A stretch of DNA of 64,000 nucleotides from Acinetobacter lwoffii (GCF_029024105.1 NZ_CP118963.1:1488001-1552000); one strand, 5' to 3'. Positions 32,404-40,416 are shown, counted from the first letter of the stretch. A program made the numbers and translations. The notes: generated by a model from the sequence alone, not told the origin.

Positions 32404-33045
32404 ATGCTGAAGTGTGATTTTCAGTTTAATTACGCAAATTTCCAGCTACAGGCCAGTCTGGATATGCAGACGCAGTTGATTGGTATCGTCGGAGCATCAG
32501 GAAGTGGAAAAAGCACCTTTTTAAAAAATATTGCAGGGCTATTAAGACCTTCACAAGGCTTTATTCATTTCCAGCAAAAAATATTATTTGATCATCAGCA
32601 GAAACTGAATATTCCTGTTCATCAAAGAAAAATTGCCCTGATTTTTCAGCAAGCCTTGCTGTTTCCGCATCTGAATGTCATGCAGAATTTAAAATATGCA
32701 GAACAGCTAAATATAAAAAATAAAGGTCAGCAGAAATTTATGTTTGAAGACATTGTGGAGCTACTCGAATTAAAGGCTCTGCTTCGGCATCGGGCGCATC
32801 AGCTTTCTGGTGGACAGGCACAGCGCGTTTCTATCGGTCGTGCACTTTTATCTTCTCCCGACCTATTACTTTTGGATGAGCCTTTAAATGGACTGGATCA
32901 AAAGCTGAAAAACCAGATTTTACCTTTTCTGAAAATTGTGATTCATCAAACAGATTTACCCATGATTTATGTGACTCATCATGTAGATGAAGTGGCGTAT
33001 TTACAGGCACAACTGCTGCATTTTGAAAAGGGAAAAATTATTTGA
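32404..33045 (+). CDS. modC: Molybdate ABC transporter ATPase, short form
   Basis: 213-residue ATPase: Walker A GASGSGKST, Q-loop IALIFQQALLFPH, signature LSGGQAQR, Walker B LLLLDEPLNGLD, H-loop VTHHVDE. Typical ModC has about 350 residues with a C-terminal TOBE/Mop domain that binds molybdate for feedback; here the protein ends right after the ATPase core. The ATG at 32404 has GGAGGG upstream. No modE regulator is seen nearby. Confidence 0.9.
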   Translation: MLKCDFQFNYANFQLQASLDMQTQLIGIVGASGSGKSTFLKNIAGLLRPSQGFIHFQQKILFDHQQKLNIPVHQRKIALIFQQALLFPHLNVMQNLKYAEQLNIKNKGQQKFMFEDIVELLELKALLRHRAHQLSGGQAQRVSIGRALLSSPDLLLLDEPLNGLDQKLKNQILPFLKIVIHQTDLPMIYVTHHVDEVAYLQAQLLHFEKGKII

Positions 33046-33229
33046 TCCAGCCCTGCACCGATTTAAACCAGCAATGACTCCGGGCAGGTCATCCTATCGC
33101 TGTTTTGCTCATAATTTCTCAGAAGATATCTATTTTTCTCTCTATTTTTAAGAAAGAAAAGTCTAAATTTGAAAGTGAAATAAAAATTATTTTATATAAA
33201 AGAATAGTTTATTTTATGTTAAAAATAAT

Positions 33230-33247
33230 CTGGCATGACCTATGCAT
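33230..33247 (+). promoter_or_regulatory. Sigma-54 promoter of the nitrate transporter
   Basis: CTGGCATGACCTATGCATA has GG at 33232-33233, ten bases, GC at 33244-33245. Expected start near 33257, leaving about 120 nt of leader. Confidence 0.78.
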
Positions 33248-33285
33248 ATATCTGATTAAAGTCAAAGAAGACTCAACATTTGTAT

Positions 33286-33342
33286 GACGGCCAATGACGT
33301 CCGTTCTGATCGTTACTGATATGCCTTGTGCATCACAGTGAC
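33286..33342 (+). promoter_or_regulatory. NasT (ANTAR) target hairpin in the nitrate-transporter leader
   Basis: P1: ACGGCC pairs with GUCCGU (one C-U mismatch) and closes the hexaloop AAUGAC at 33293-33298, with A1 and G4. The stem and following TCCGTTCTGATCGT match the nirB leader, while the loop differs only outside A1/G4. A second long hairpin (GUUACUG / CAGUGAC, 33312-33342) follows. I see no T run, so this leader may be controlled differently from a plain terminator. Confidence 0.62.
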
Positions 33343-33375
33343 TTAAATACGTTCAGTTCTGGTAAGGAAATGGCT

Positions 33376-34725
33376 ATGTCTTCAAATACAAGTCTCAATA
33401 AAGCAACAAAAATAAGTCTATTTAACTTCAGTAGTTCAGCGATGCGGGCCTTCCATATGAGTTGGCTCGCTTTTTTTGTCTGTTTCTTTGCGTGGTTTGC
33501 CTGTGCACCCTTAATGCCTGTCATTGCCGGTGAATTCAGCCTGACCAAAGAGCAGATCGCCAATATCAATATTGCCGCAGTCGCTATTACAATTCTGGTG
33601 CGTCTGATCGTGGGGCCGTTGTGTGATAAATACGGTCCGCGTAAAACCTATACCGCCTTACTGATTATTGGCAGTATTCCGGTGTTTGGTGTGGCGTCGG
33701 CCAACAGTTATGAATCTTTCTTGTTTTTCCGTTTATTGATTGGCGCCATCGGTGCCAGCTTCGTGATTACTCAATATCATACCAGTATCATGTTTGCGCC
33801 AAATGTGGTGGGAACGGCAAATGCAACTACAGCAGGTTGGGGGAATGCCGGTGGCGGTGCGACTCAAGCCCTGATGCCGTTAATGCTGGCTGCTTTGGTG
33901 ATGTTCGGTGTAGAACAGGCAATGGGTTGGAGAATTGCGCTTCTGGTTCCAGGTATTCTGATGATCATTGTCGGGATACTGTACTGGAAATTCACACAAG
34001 ACTGTCCACAAGGTAATTTTAAAGAACTCCGTGCTCAAGGTATTTCTGTCGGTAGCGATAAAAAAGGCGGCCTTGCCATCTTAATGCATGCCGCACGTAA
34101 CTACCGTGTGTGGATTCTGTTTGGCGCTTATGCAGCCTGTTTTGGTATTGAAATTTTTATCCATAACATTATTGCTTTGTACTTTGTCGACAACTTCCAG
34201 TTTGGCTTAAAAGAGGCAGGCATGGCTGCCGGAATTTTTGGTTTACTGGCATTGTTTGCCCGTGCCTTGGGTGGCATTGTTTCGGATAAAGTCGCGATTC
34301 AAAAAGGTCTGGATGGTCGAACCAAAGTTCTGTTTGCCTTGATCATGCTGGAAGGTCTGTTTCTTATTCTGTTTTCGCAAATGAATAGCGCGACCTTGGC
34401 TATTATGGCGATGACTATATTTGCCTTGTTTACTCATATGGCATGTGGTGCAACCTATGCACTGGTGCCTTTTATCGACCGTGATGCCTTGGGTGGTGTG
34501 GCCGGTATTATTGGAGCAGGTGGCAATGTCGGCGCGGTAGCTGCAGGTTTCCTGTTAAAAGGCATGCTGGATATTCAAACCACCCTGATGGTACTGGGTG
34601 GCTTGGTGGTGATTGCTGCAAGTTGTGTGTTGATGATCCGCTTCTCTGTCGAGCATAAAGAAAAAGAACAGCGTTTATATGAACAGGCCGTGACTGAACG
34701 TCATCTGGCAGAAGCACAGCAATAA
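33376..34725 (+). CDS. narK: Nitrate/nitrite MFS transporter (NarK/NasA family)
   Basis: 449-residue inner-membrane transporter of the nitrate-nitrite porter family with about 12 helices. Two Gly-rich nitrate-signature-like segments are visible (GTANATTAGWGNAGGGATQ and GGVAGIIGAGGNVGAVAAG). Start ATG 33376 (MSSNTSLNKATK) is preferred: AAGGA at 33364-33368 gives 7-nt spacing, whereas ATG 33370 is too close and GTG 33328 lies within the leader hairpin. It stands alone, with its own sigma-54 promoter, ANTAR-type leader and terminator, and should import nitrate for NasA. Confidence 0.93.
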   Translation: MSSNTSLNKATKISLFNFSSSAMRAFHMSWLAFFVCFFAWFACAPLMPVIAGEFSLTKEQIANINIAAVAITILVRLIVGPLCDKYGPRKTYTALLIIGSIPVFGVASANSYESFLFFRLLIGAIGASFVITQYHTSIMFAPNVVGTANATTAGWGNAGGGATQALMPLMLAALVMFGVEQAMGWRIALLVPGILMIIVGILYWKFTQDCPQGNFKELRAQGISVGSDKKGGLAILMHAARNYRVWILFGAYAACFGIEIFIHNIIALYFVDNFQFGLKEAGMAAGIFGLLALFARALGGIVSDKVAIQKGLDGRTKVLFALIMLEGLFLILFSQMNSATLAIMAMTIFALFTHMACGATYALVPFIDRDALGGVAGIIGAGGNVGAVAAGFLLKGMLDIQTTLMVLGGLVVIAASCVLMIRFSVEHKEKEQRLYEQAVTERHLAEAQQ

Positions 34726-34751
34726 CACTACATTCCTGATTTAAAATGAAT

Positions 34752-34783
34752 CAACAAAAAGGATATTGCTATCCTTTTTGTTG
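34752..34783 (+). terminator. Terminator after the nitrate transporter
   Basis: Fourteen-bp perfect stem CAACAAAAAGGATA / TATCCTTTTTGTTG with loop TTGC, followed by a short T stretch. Confidence 0.85.
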
Positions 34784-34975
34784 TTTTTGCTAACTCAATA
34801 ATAAAATAATGAACCCAATATTCAGAATAGAAAAGTATTATTTAAAAAGAACAGGACGGTTGAATTCATCTAATAAAAATAAAAAGCATTTATAGTTTAT
34901 ATGTTTAATTTGAGATGAAAAAAATTATATGTCTTTTAATAATCATTCTAAATAAATTTAATAAGTGCAGATAAA

Positions 34976-35004
34976 ATAAAAGCCATTTTAATAATGGCTT
35001 TTAT
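34976..35004 (-). terminator. Terminator after cynS
   Basis: Twelve-bp perfect stem ATAAAAGCCATT / AATGGCTTTTAT with a 5-nt loop. On the minus strand it follows the cyanase stop and ends in a T-rich run. The AT-rich 34784-34975 between the two terminators holds no visible gene. Confidence 0.8.
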
Positions 35005-35019
35005 GCTTATAGTGGGGGA

Positions 35020-35469
35020 TTAATAAGTTTTATAAGGTAAAAACTTTCCGGATAATACGACATTCACCCGATCTCCGTTTGGATTATTCTCACGTTGAAT
35101 ATCCATATTGAAATCAATTGCACTCATAATTCCATCACCAAATTCTTCATGGATCAGTTCTTTAATGGTCATACCATAAACGCTGACAACCTCATACCAG
35201 CGATAAATCAGCGGATCTGTCGGCACACTGGTTGGCAGAGAACCTTTATAGGGTACGATTTGCAGCCAGGCAATGGCTTCATCAGTCAATCCAAATATTT
35301 CACCAATTTTTTCCGCCTGTTCCTTATTAAAAGCCATCTGACCCAAACATGCGGCTGTCACCCATTCTTTAGAAAGGCCTATTGTTTCAGCGACATCTGC
35401 CCATGTAATAGACTTTAAAACTTTCGCTGAAATAATCATGTCTGTCACTTGTTGACGATGGCTAATCAT
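35020..35469 (-). CDS. cynS: Cyanate hydratase (cyanase)
   Basis: 149-residue cyanase that converts cyanate and bicarbonate to ammonia and carbon dioxide, giving both detoxification and a nitrogen source. The N-terminal helix-turn-helix-like domain (WADVAETIGLSKEWVTAACLG) is followed by the catalytic region with the conserved Arg and Glu (IYRWYEVVSVYG) and Ser (IMSAIDF). Start ATG 35469 has GGAGAAG upstream; a TTG four codons earlier lies inside that site. It has its own sigma-54 promoter, and no carbonic anhydrase or cynR regulator is adjacent, unlike the E. coli cyn operon. Confidence 0.95.
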   Translation of the reverse strand: MISHRQQVTDMIISAKVLKSITWADVAETIGLSKEWVTAACLGQMAFNKEQAEKIGEIFGLTDEAIAWLQIVPYKGSLPTSVPTDPLIYRWYEVVSVYGMTIKELIHEEFGDGIMSAIDFNMDIQRENNPNGDRVNVVLSGKFLPYKTY

Positions 35470-35514
35470 AATCTTCTCCAATAGCTATATTTAAAAAATG
35501 ACCGTTATAGATAA

Positions 35515-35531
35515 TGCAGAGATTGTGCCAA
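35515..35531 (-). promoter_or_regulatory. Sigma-54 promoter of cynS
   Basis: On the minus strand TTGGCACAATCTCTGCA matches TGGCAC-N5-TTGCA closely, with exact GG-N10-GC, 46 bp upstream of the ATG. Confidence 0.8.
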
Positions 35532-35593
35532 TATAATTATTAGGATTAAATTTTAAAATAATTTATATGATTTTCATTAGACATTTAAAATAT

Positions 35594-35611
35594 ATGGCAT
35601 GCTATTTGCTT
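35594..35611 (+). promoter_or_regulatory. Sigma-54 promoter of nirC
   Basis: ATGGCATGCTATTTGCT has GG at 35596-35597, ten bases, GC at 35608-35609. Expected start near 35621, immediately before the P1 hairpin. Confidence 0.8.
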
Positions 35612-35625
35612 TAATCTATATTAAA

Positions 35626-35684
35626 TATGGCAACGGCGCCATAACACAATTGATCTGTTTGAATAATGCAAGGCAAAGACGCCT
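35626..35684 (+). promoter_or_regulatory. Two-hexaloop ANTAR target in the nirC leader
   Basis: P1 (35626-35643) is a perfect 6-bp stem UAUGGC / GCCAUA with hexaloop AACGGC. P2 (35671-35684) is AGGC / GCCU with hexaloop AAAGAC. Both loops have A1 and G4, the ANTAR consensus. P2's 3' arm is also the start of the terminator stem at 35680, so P2 and terminator exclude each other, as in the known NasR/NasT/EutV antitermination leaders. Confidence 0.8.
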
Positions 35685-35713
35685 AGGGTTGAAATAGACC
35701 TTAGGCGTTTTTT
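35680..35713 (+). terminator. Regulated leader terminator before nirC
   Basis: Ten-bp stem CGCCTAGGGT / ACCTTAGGCG (one G-U) with an 8-nt loop and T6. It lies 43 bp before nirC and would stop transcription unless P2 forms. Confidence 0.85.
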
Positions 35714-35755
35714 ATTTGCAAACAGGCAAGTAATTTATATAAAGGGGATAAAAAT

Positions 35756-36565
35756 ATGGCTTATCTTGCTCCTGCAGAGTTTGCAAAAAAAGTGGTCGAT
35801 GCCGGTGAGGCAAAACTTCATATGGCAACGCGTGATGTTTTAATTCGTGCGTTTATGGCAGGTGCAATTCTGGCACTGGCAGCAGTATTTGCCGTGACGA
35901 TTGCGGTACAAACAGGGGTGCCACTGATCGGTGCGCTGCTATTTCCAGTCGGTTTCTGCATGTTATATCTATTAGGCTATGACCTGCTGACCGGGGTATT
36001 TGTATTGACTCCATTAGCCTGGTTAGACAAACGTCCTGGGGTAACGTGGTCACGTATTTTAAAAAACTGGGGACTGGTTTTTTTAGGTAACTTTGCCGGA
36101 TGTTTAACCGTGGCAGTGTTGATGGCCGCAGTCTATACCATGGGTTTCGCCGCTGAACCGAATGCGGTCGGGGTGAAAATCGCCCATATTGGGGAAGACC
36201 GGACTTTGGGCTATGCCGAATATGGCTTTGCTGGCTGGATGACAATTTTTATCCGCGGCATGCTGTGTAACTGGATGGTATCACTCGGGGTAATTGGTGC
36301 CATGATGTCGACCACGGTCAGTGGCAAATTCATCGCGATGTGGATGCCAATCATGCTGTTTTTCGCCATGGGCTTTGAACATTCAGTGGTGAATATGTTC
36401 CTGTTCCCATTTGCCATGATGATGGGCGGTGATTTCTCGATTACAGACTATTTCTTGTGGAATGAATTACCGGTGGCACTGGGGAATCTGGTGGGTGGTC
36501 TGGCACTGACAGGTCTGGCGCTCTATACCACGCATGTACGTACTGGCGATAAAAAAGAATTCTAA
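35756..36565 (+). CDS. nirC: Formate/nitrite transporter family protein NirC
   Basis: 269-residue inner-membrane channel of the FNT family (pentameric in studied members), probably moving nitrite. About six helices are visible; family landmarks are AGAILALAAVFAVTIA, LLGYDLLTGVF, KNWGLVFLGNFAGCL, RGMLCNWMVSLG and the pore His region GFEHSVVNMFLFP. AAAGGGG precedes the ATG. Monocistronic: a sigma-54 promoter and ANTAR leader upstream, a terminator downstream. Confidence 0.93.
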   Translation: MAYLAPAEFAKKVVDAGEAKLHMATRDVLIRAFMAGAILALAAVFAVTIAVQTGVPLIGALLFPVGFCMLYLLGYDLLTGVFVLTPLAWLDKRPGVTWSRILKNWGLVFLGNFAGCLTVAVLMAAVYTMGFAAEPNAVGVKIAHIGEDRTLGYAEYGFAGWMTIFIRGMLCNWMVSLGVIGAMMSTTVSGKFIAMWMPIMLFFAMGFEHSVVNMFLFPFAMMMGGDFSITDYFLWNELPVALGNLVGGLALTGLALYTTHVRTGDKKEF

Positions 36566-36595
36566 TCTGAGCATGATGATTTATGCCTTGAGATT

Positions 36596-36620
36596 AAAGG
36601 GATCAATTCGATCCCTTTTT
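36596..36620 (+). terminator. Terminator between nirC and the kinase gene
   Basis: Nine-bp perfect stem AAAGGGATC / GATCCCTTT with a 5-nt loop and extra T residues. It ends only 12 bp before the kinase ATG, which has no clear ribosome binding site, so the hairpin may also affect that gene's translation. Confidence 0.75.
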
Positions 36621-36631
36621 GAGTATTTAAA

Positions 36632-38362
36632 ATGAATAAAAAATTAAAGATCAGCATTGGGCAATATTCTTCCGCTGGAATCAAAGCACAGAATCAGGAC
36701 TTTCATGGGGTCTATATTCCGGAAGGCCATGCGCTTAGCAGTAAGGGCATTGCCTGTGCAATTGCAGACGGAATCAGCAGCAGCAATGTCAGTCATATTG
36801 CAGCAGAAACTGCTGTCAGCAGTTTTCTATCGGATTATTATTCGACTTCAGATGCATGGAGTACCCAAACTTCAGCGGCACGGGTCATTCGTGCGACCAA
36901 CTCCTGGCTCTATGCACAAACCCAGCAAAGCCGCGGGCGTTTTGATAAAGACCAGGGTTATGTCTGCACCTTTAGTGCACTGATTTTGAAACAAAATAGG
37001 GCACATATCTTTCATGCTGGCGACAGCCGGATTTATCGCATTCAGGCACAAGTCATTGAACAGTTGACGGCTGATCACCGTATTTGCCTGTCATCAACAG
37101 AACATTATTTAAGTCGTGCACTGGGTGCCGACCATCGTATCGACGTCGATTATCAGCAGCTTGAATTATGTGAAGATGATTTCTTTATCTTGATGACAGA
37201 TGGAGTCTATGAGTTTATTGATATGCAGCTCATATCGGAGATGCTGCAACAGCAACAACATCTGGATATCATTGCCAAGTCTATAGTCGAGCTAGCCTTT
37301 AAACGGGGCAGTGATGACAATCTCACCATTCAAATCATTAAAGTGGATCAACTACCAGAGGAAAAATACTTCCAGATTAAAAGTCATGTTTTATTTCCAC
37401 AACAGCTAAGTCATGGTGATCTGTTTGAAGGTTATCGGATTGATAAAATCCTGCACCAAAATCATCGCAGCAGCCTCTATTTGGCGCATGATGAAGCGAC
37501 ACAAAATCAGTTGGTCATTAAAACCTTGTCTGTCGATGTGCAGGATGATCTCAAAGCCGTAGAACAATTTCAGCTGGAAGACTGGGTATCGAAACGCTTA
37601 AAACATGAAAATCTGCTGCAATGCTATCCACATAAGGGCAGCAAGAAATTTTTATTTCAAAGTTATGAATACTTGCAAGGGGAAAGCCTAAGTCGCTGGC
37701 TGCATCGTCAAAAAACTGCTTTAACTTTACAGCAGTTGCTTCCCACCATTGAACAGGTGGCCAAGGCACTGAATGCCATGCACCGTCTTGAAATGCTGCA
37801 CCAGGATGTACGACCAGAAAATGTCATGCTGCTCGAACCAGCCGATACCTTGAAAGTGAAACTGATTGATTATGGATCGACTGCGGTCAGAGGTCTGGTT
37901 GAACTGAATCCCAAACACGCAGATGTTCCTTTGGGAACCTTGGCCTTTATGGCACCTGAGTATTTTATTGGACGCTCACCCTCAGTAAAATCAGATCAGT
38001 TCTCGCTGGCGGTGATGAGTTATTATTTATTAACCCGACAGTTGCCTTATGGGACGGACCTCGCGCGCTGCAAGACCGAAAAGGCCTTAAAGCAGGTTCG
38101 ATATCATCCTCTCTATGAGTATCGACCGGATCTGCCACATGGCTTGGACGCAATCTTTAAAAAAGCGCTTTCCATTCGCCCGGAGCAGCGCTATGAAGCA
38201 CTTTCAGCCTTTATATATGATCTGAAACACCCAGATATCAAATTTAAAAAATCAGTTTCACGCCCTATGCTTGAAAAGCATCCAGTCACTTTCTGGAAAT
38301 CCTGCACAGCGATTCTTTTTTTGTTATTGCTCTGGGTGTTTGCACTATATTTTAGCCAATGA
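36632..38362 (+). CDS. PP2C phosphatase / Ser-Thr kinase fusion with C-terminal membrane anchor
   Basis: 576-residue signalling protein with opposing activities. Residues 1-245 are a PP2C-type phosphatase with metal-site motifs AQNQDFHG, AIADGISSSN, HAGDSRIYR, MTDGVYEF and GSDDNLT. Residues 265-540 are a Hanks-type kinase: catalytic loop LHQDVRPENVML (HRD as HQD), LIDYGS in place of DFG, and MAPEYF. A hydrophobic helix at the C-terminus (CTAILFLLLLWVFALYF) should anchor it in the inner membrane, with both domains in the cytoplasm. It lies just after nirC; such fusions occur beside nitrate/nitrite transport genes in other proteobacteria, suggesting control of nitrogen transport or assimilation. 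Targets unknown. Confidence 0.9.
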   Translation: MNKKLKISIGQYSSAGIKAQNQDFHGVYIPEGHALSSKGIACAIADGISSSNVSHIAAETAVSSFLSDYYSTSDAWSTQTSAARVIRATNSWLYAQTQQSRGRFDKDQGYVCTFSALILKQNRAHIFHAGDSRIYRIQAQVIEQLTADHRICLSSTEHYLSRALGADHRIDVDYQQLELCEDDFFILMTDGVYEFIDMQLISEMLQQQQHLDIIAKSIVELAFKRGSDDNLTIQIIKVDQLPEEKYFQIKSHVLFPQQLSHGDLFEGYRIDKILHQNHRSSLYLAHDEATQNQLVIKTLSVDVQDDLKAVEQFQLEDWVSKRLKHENLLQCYPHKGSKKFLFQSYEYLQGESLSRWLHRQKTALTLQQLLPTIEQVAKALNAMHRLEMLHQDVRPENVMLLEPADTLKVKLIDYGSTAVRGLVELNPKHADVPLGTLAFMAPEYFIGRSPSVKSDQFSLAVMSYYLLTRQLPYGTDLARCKTEKALKQVRYHPLYEYRPDLPHGLDAIFKKALSIRPEQRYEALSAFIYDLKHPDIKFKKSVSRPMLEKHPVTFWKSCTAILFLLLLWVFALYFSQ

Positions 38363-38616
38363 AAATAATCCAAATAAGCTGTTGAACGATTTTTTTTGAC
38401 TGAAGTAAAAAATCAGATGTGATTTGAGCTGAGATGTAGTCAAAATATCTATTTATTCTTATTGCAGATTTTTCTATTTTTACGATGATTGACTCTGTGT
38501 TTTCGAAGATTATCCCTATAAAATAGAAAGTGCAGTTAAAATCTAAGTAAGCATAAAAACATTGGAATAATAATTGCTTATTTTTAATACCATTAGAATA
38601 AAAAGGCAGATGAGAC

Positions 38617-38814
38617 ATGAAAATTCAATTTTTTAAGCTGATTTTAATCTTGAGCAGCAGCATGGTGATGAGCCAAACCAGTCTCGCCGGAGATGGTGGC
38701 TTGCGTTTTGCTGAGAAAAATCAGGAAATAGCGGCACAAATTCAGGCCAAGAAAAAAACGGCAGAAATACAAGCGCAGTCCCTACAAGCAAAAGCCTCTA
38801 CAGAAACGAAATAG
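38617..38814 (+). CDS. Small secreted protein
   Basis: 65-residue protein that I do not recognise. A signal peptide is clear (MKIQFFKLILILSSSMVMSQ, cleavage near TSLAG), leaving a mature part of about 40 residues rich in Gln, Lys and Ala (AEKNQEIAAQIQAKKKTAEI) that is probably helical. Likely periplasmic. The 254-bp spacer before it holds no other gene. It is followed by a terminator at 38914-38952. Confidence 0.65.
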   Translation: MKIQFFKLILILSSSMVMSQTSLAGDGGLRFAEKNQEIAAQIQAKKKTAEIQAQSLQAKASTETK

Positions 38815-38913
38815 TAAAATAGCACTCATCCAAGAAGGTGAGCTGTTCAGATTAGATCAGATGTATAAGATGTGGTGATGCGAAAAACTAGTCCCTAACT
38901 TTTTAATACTGAA

Positions 38914-38952
38914 AAAAAACTCCCCATCTATTTTAAGAATGGGGAGTTTTTT
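38914..38952. terminator. Bidirectional terminator
   Basis: Fourteen-bp perfect stem AAAAAACTCCCCAT / ATGGGGAGTTTTTT with an 11-nt loop, between two convergent small genes. Confidence 0.88.
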
Positions 38953-38972
38953 ATTTTGCATCTCAGGGAAAA

Positions 38973-39140
38973 TTACTGAATTTGTTCCTCATCCTGTCTT
39001 TCCTGACGCAGCTGATCACGTTGTCTCTGTGGATCATGAAGGCCTAATTGACCTCGCTGGATCTCACGATCCTGTTTTTCTTGAGGATCAAGTTGTTCTT
39101 CAGTGAGTTCTTCATCATTTCGATCGATTGGATTCGACAT
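38973..39140 (-). CDS. 55-aa hydrophilic protein
   Basis: Minus-strand gene encoding MSNPIDRNDEELTEEQLDPQ, then a charged Gln/Arg/Asp-rich helix ending RQERQDEEQIQ. No Cys, no membrane segment and no signal peptide. The ribosome binding site GAGGAT is well spaced before the ATG at 39140, and the gene ends just before a terminator that serves it. I do not recognise the family; composition suggests a small stress-type or intrinsically disordered protein. Shorter than usual gene-finding cut-offs and easily missed. Confidence 0.65.
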   Translation of the reverse strand: MSNPIDRNDEELTEEQLDPQEKQDREIQRGQLGLHDPQRQRDQLRQERQDEEQIQ

Positions 39141-39461
39141 AGTCTTTCATCCTCTAAAATACTTTCTAATTTTTATTGTATGAGTGCAGCAAAATTATTC
39201 TGTGACTTTTATACCGGAGTTAGTTTTCTATCTTGTTGCTGCTGTAAGTTTAATCAATATTTTATGGGTTATTTTAATGATGGTTAAGTTAACCAAGAAA
39301 ATTAAATTAATGAAATTAAGGGAATAGTAATTTAAACCTAATAGTTGAATATATCTCATTATTCTGGTTTTGAAATGAGAAAAACTAAATAAAATAAGAA
39401 AAATGGGTTATGCTTAAGACAGATTAAGTGTCATCCGTCTTTTAAATTTCCGGTATTTTTC
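39141..39461. other. Intergenic region before the MetR-like gene
   Basis: AT-rich, 320 bp. I see no gene, no clear MetR box (TGAA-N5-TTCA) and no strong promoter. Confidence 0.4.
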
Positions 39462-40379
39462 ATGATAGAACTTCGCCATTTAAGAACTTTAACTGCTCTG
39501 CGGGAGCATGGTTCTCTGGTTGCAGCAGCAAGTGATTTATGTTTAACCCCGTCAGCCTTGTCACATCAGCTACGTGAACTCGACCAATGGTTTGGCATCG
39601 AAGTGGTCAATCGGCGTAGTCGCCCTGTGAGCTTTTCAAATGTTGGGGAGCGGTTGCTAAAACTGGCAGATGAAATATTACCGCAAGTTCAAATTGCACA
39701 GAGTGATATCAGCCGAATTGTGCATGGTCAGACCGGACGAATTGTTTTTTCCTCTGAATGTCATAGCTGTTTTGACTGGTTGATGCCGCTACTCAATCAA
39801 TACCGGATGCAATATCCGGATGTAGACCTGGACTTTGCCTCAGGTTTTGAGTCGAATCCGCATGAATTATTACAAACCGGAGAGTTTGATCTTTTAATTA
39901 CGGCTGATCCGATTGCGCTTAAAGGCATTGAATATTTTCCGATATTTGAATACGAATCACGCTTGGTTTTATCCAATACCCATCCACTGGTACGTGCGAA
40001 AGAGATTACTGTTCAGGAACTTGCTGAAGAAACGCTGGTGACTTATCCGGTGGATAAACACCGTTTAGACATTATGTCGCGCTTGTTTATTCCCGCTAAT
40101 ATTCTACCAAAAGCCATTCGCACCACCGACTTGACTCAAATGCTGATTCAGTTAGTGGCAAGTGGTCGCGGGATTGGTGCATTACCTGATTGGGTGGTAA
40201 ATGAATATGAGCAGAAAGGCTGGGTGACATCACGCCGTTTAGACTGTGTAGCGCCTGAAGGCTTACGTCGAACTTTATACGCCGGCTATCGCACAGAAGA
40301 AAAACAGAAAGATTATTTTGAAGGCTTCTTGAAACAGCTGGATCGGTTTTCCAAGAAAAGACAGGTCTATTACAGCTAA
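39462..40379 (+). CDS. metR: LysR-type regulator, MetR-like
   Basis: 305-residue LysR-family regulator. The N-terminal winged helix (MIELRHLRTLTALREHGSLVAAA, CLTPSALSHQLRELD) and the effector domain with GRIVFSSECHSCFDWLMPLL closely resemble MetR, the homocysteine-responsive activator of methionine synthesis. The motif ECHSCFDWL is typical of that branch. No metE or metF lies beside it, so its target genes are elsewhere. The start has no strong ribosome binding site. A terminator follows at 40417-40442. Confidence 0.85.
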   Translation: MIELRHLRTLTALREHGSLVAAASDLCLTPSALSHQLRELDQWFGIEVVNRRSRPVSFSNVGERLLKLADEILPQVQIAQSDISRIVHGQTGRIVFSSECHSCFDWLMPLLNQYRMQYPDVDLDFASGFESNPHELLQTGEFDLLITADPIALKGIEYFPIFEYESRLVLSNTHPLVRAKEITVQELAEETLVTYPVDKHRLDIMSRLFIPANILPKAIRTTDLTQMLIQLVASGRGIGALPDWVVNEYEQKGWVTSRRLDCVAPEGLRRTLYAGYRTEEKQKDYFEGFLKQLDRFSKKRQVYYS

Positions 40380-40416
40380 TTTGCGAATAGTTAAATATAT
40401 TTAGTCCGTTATTTTT

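Noticed and set aside
33105..33287. 60-codon frame before the nitrate transporter
   Set aside because: It overlaps the sigma-54 promoter and leader; composition is that of AT-rich spacer.
39048..39287. 79-codon plus-strand frame
   Set aside because: It overlaps a better supported 55-aa minus-strand gene with a ribosome binding site; hydrophobic content reflects AT richness.
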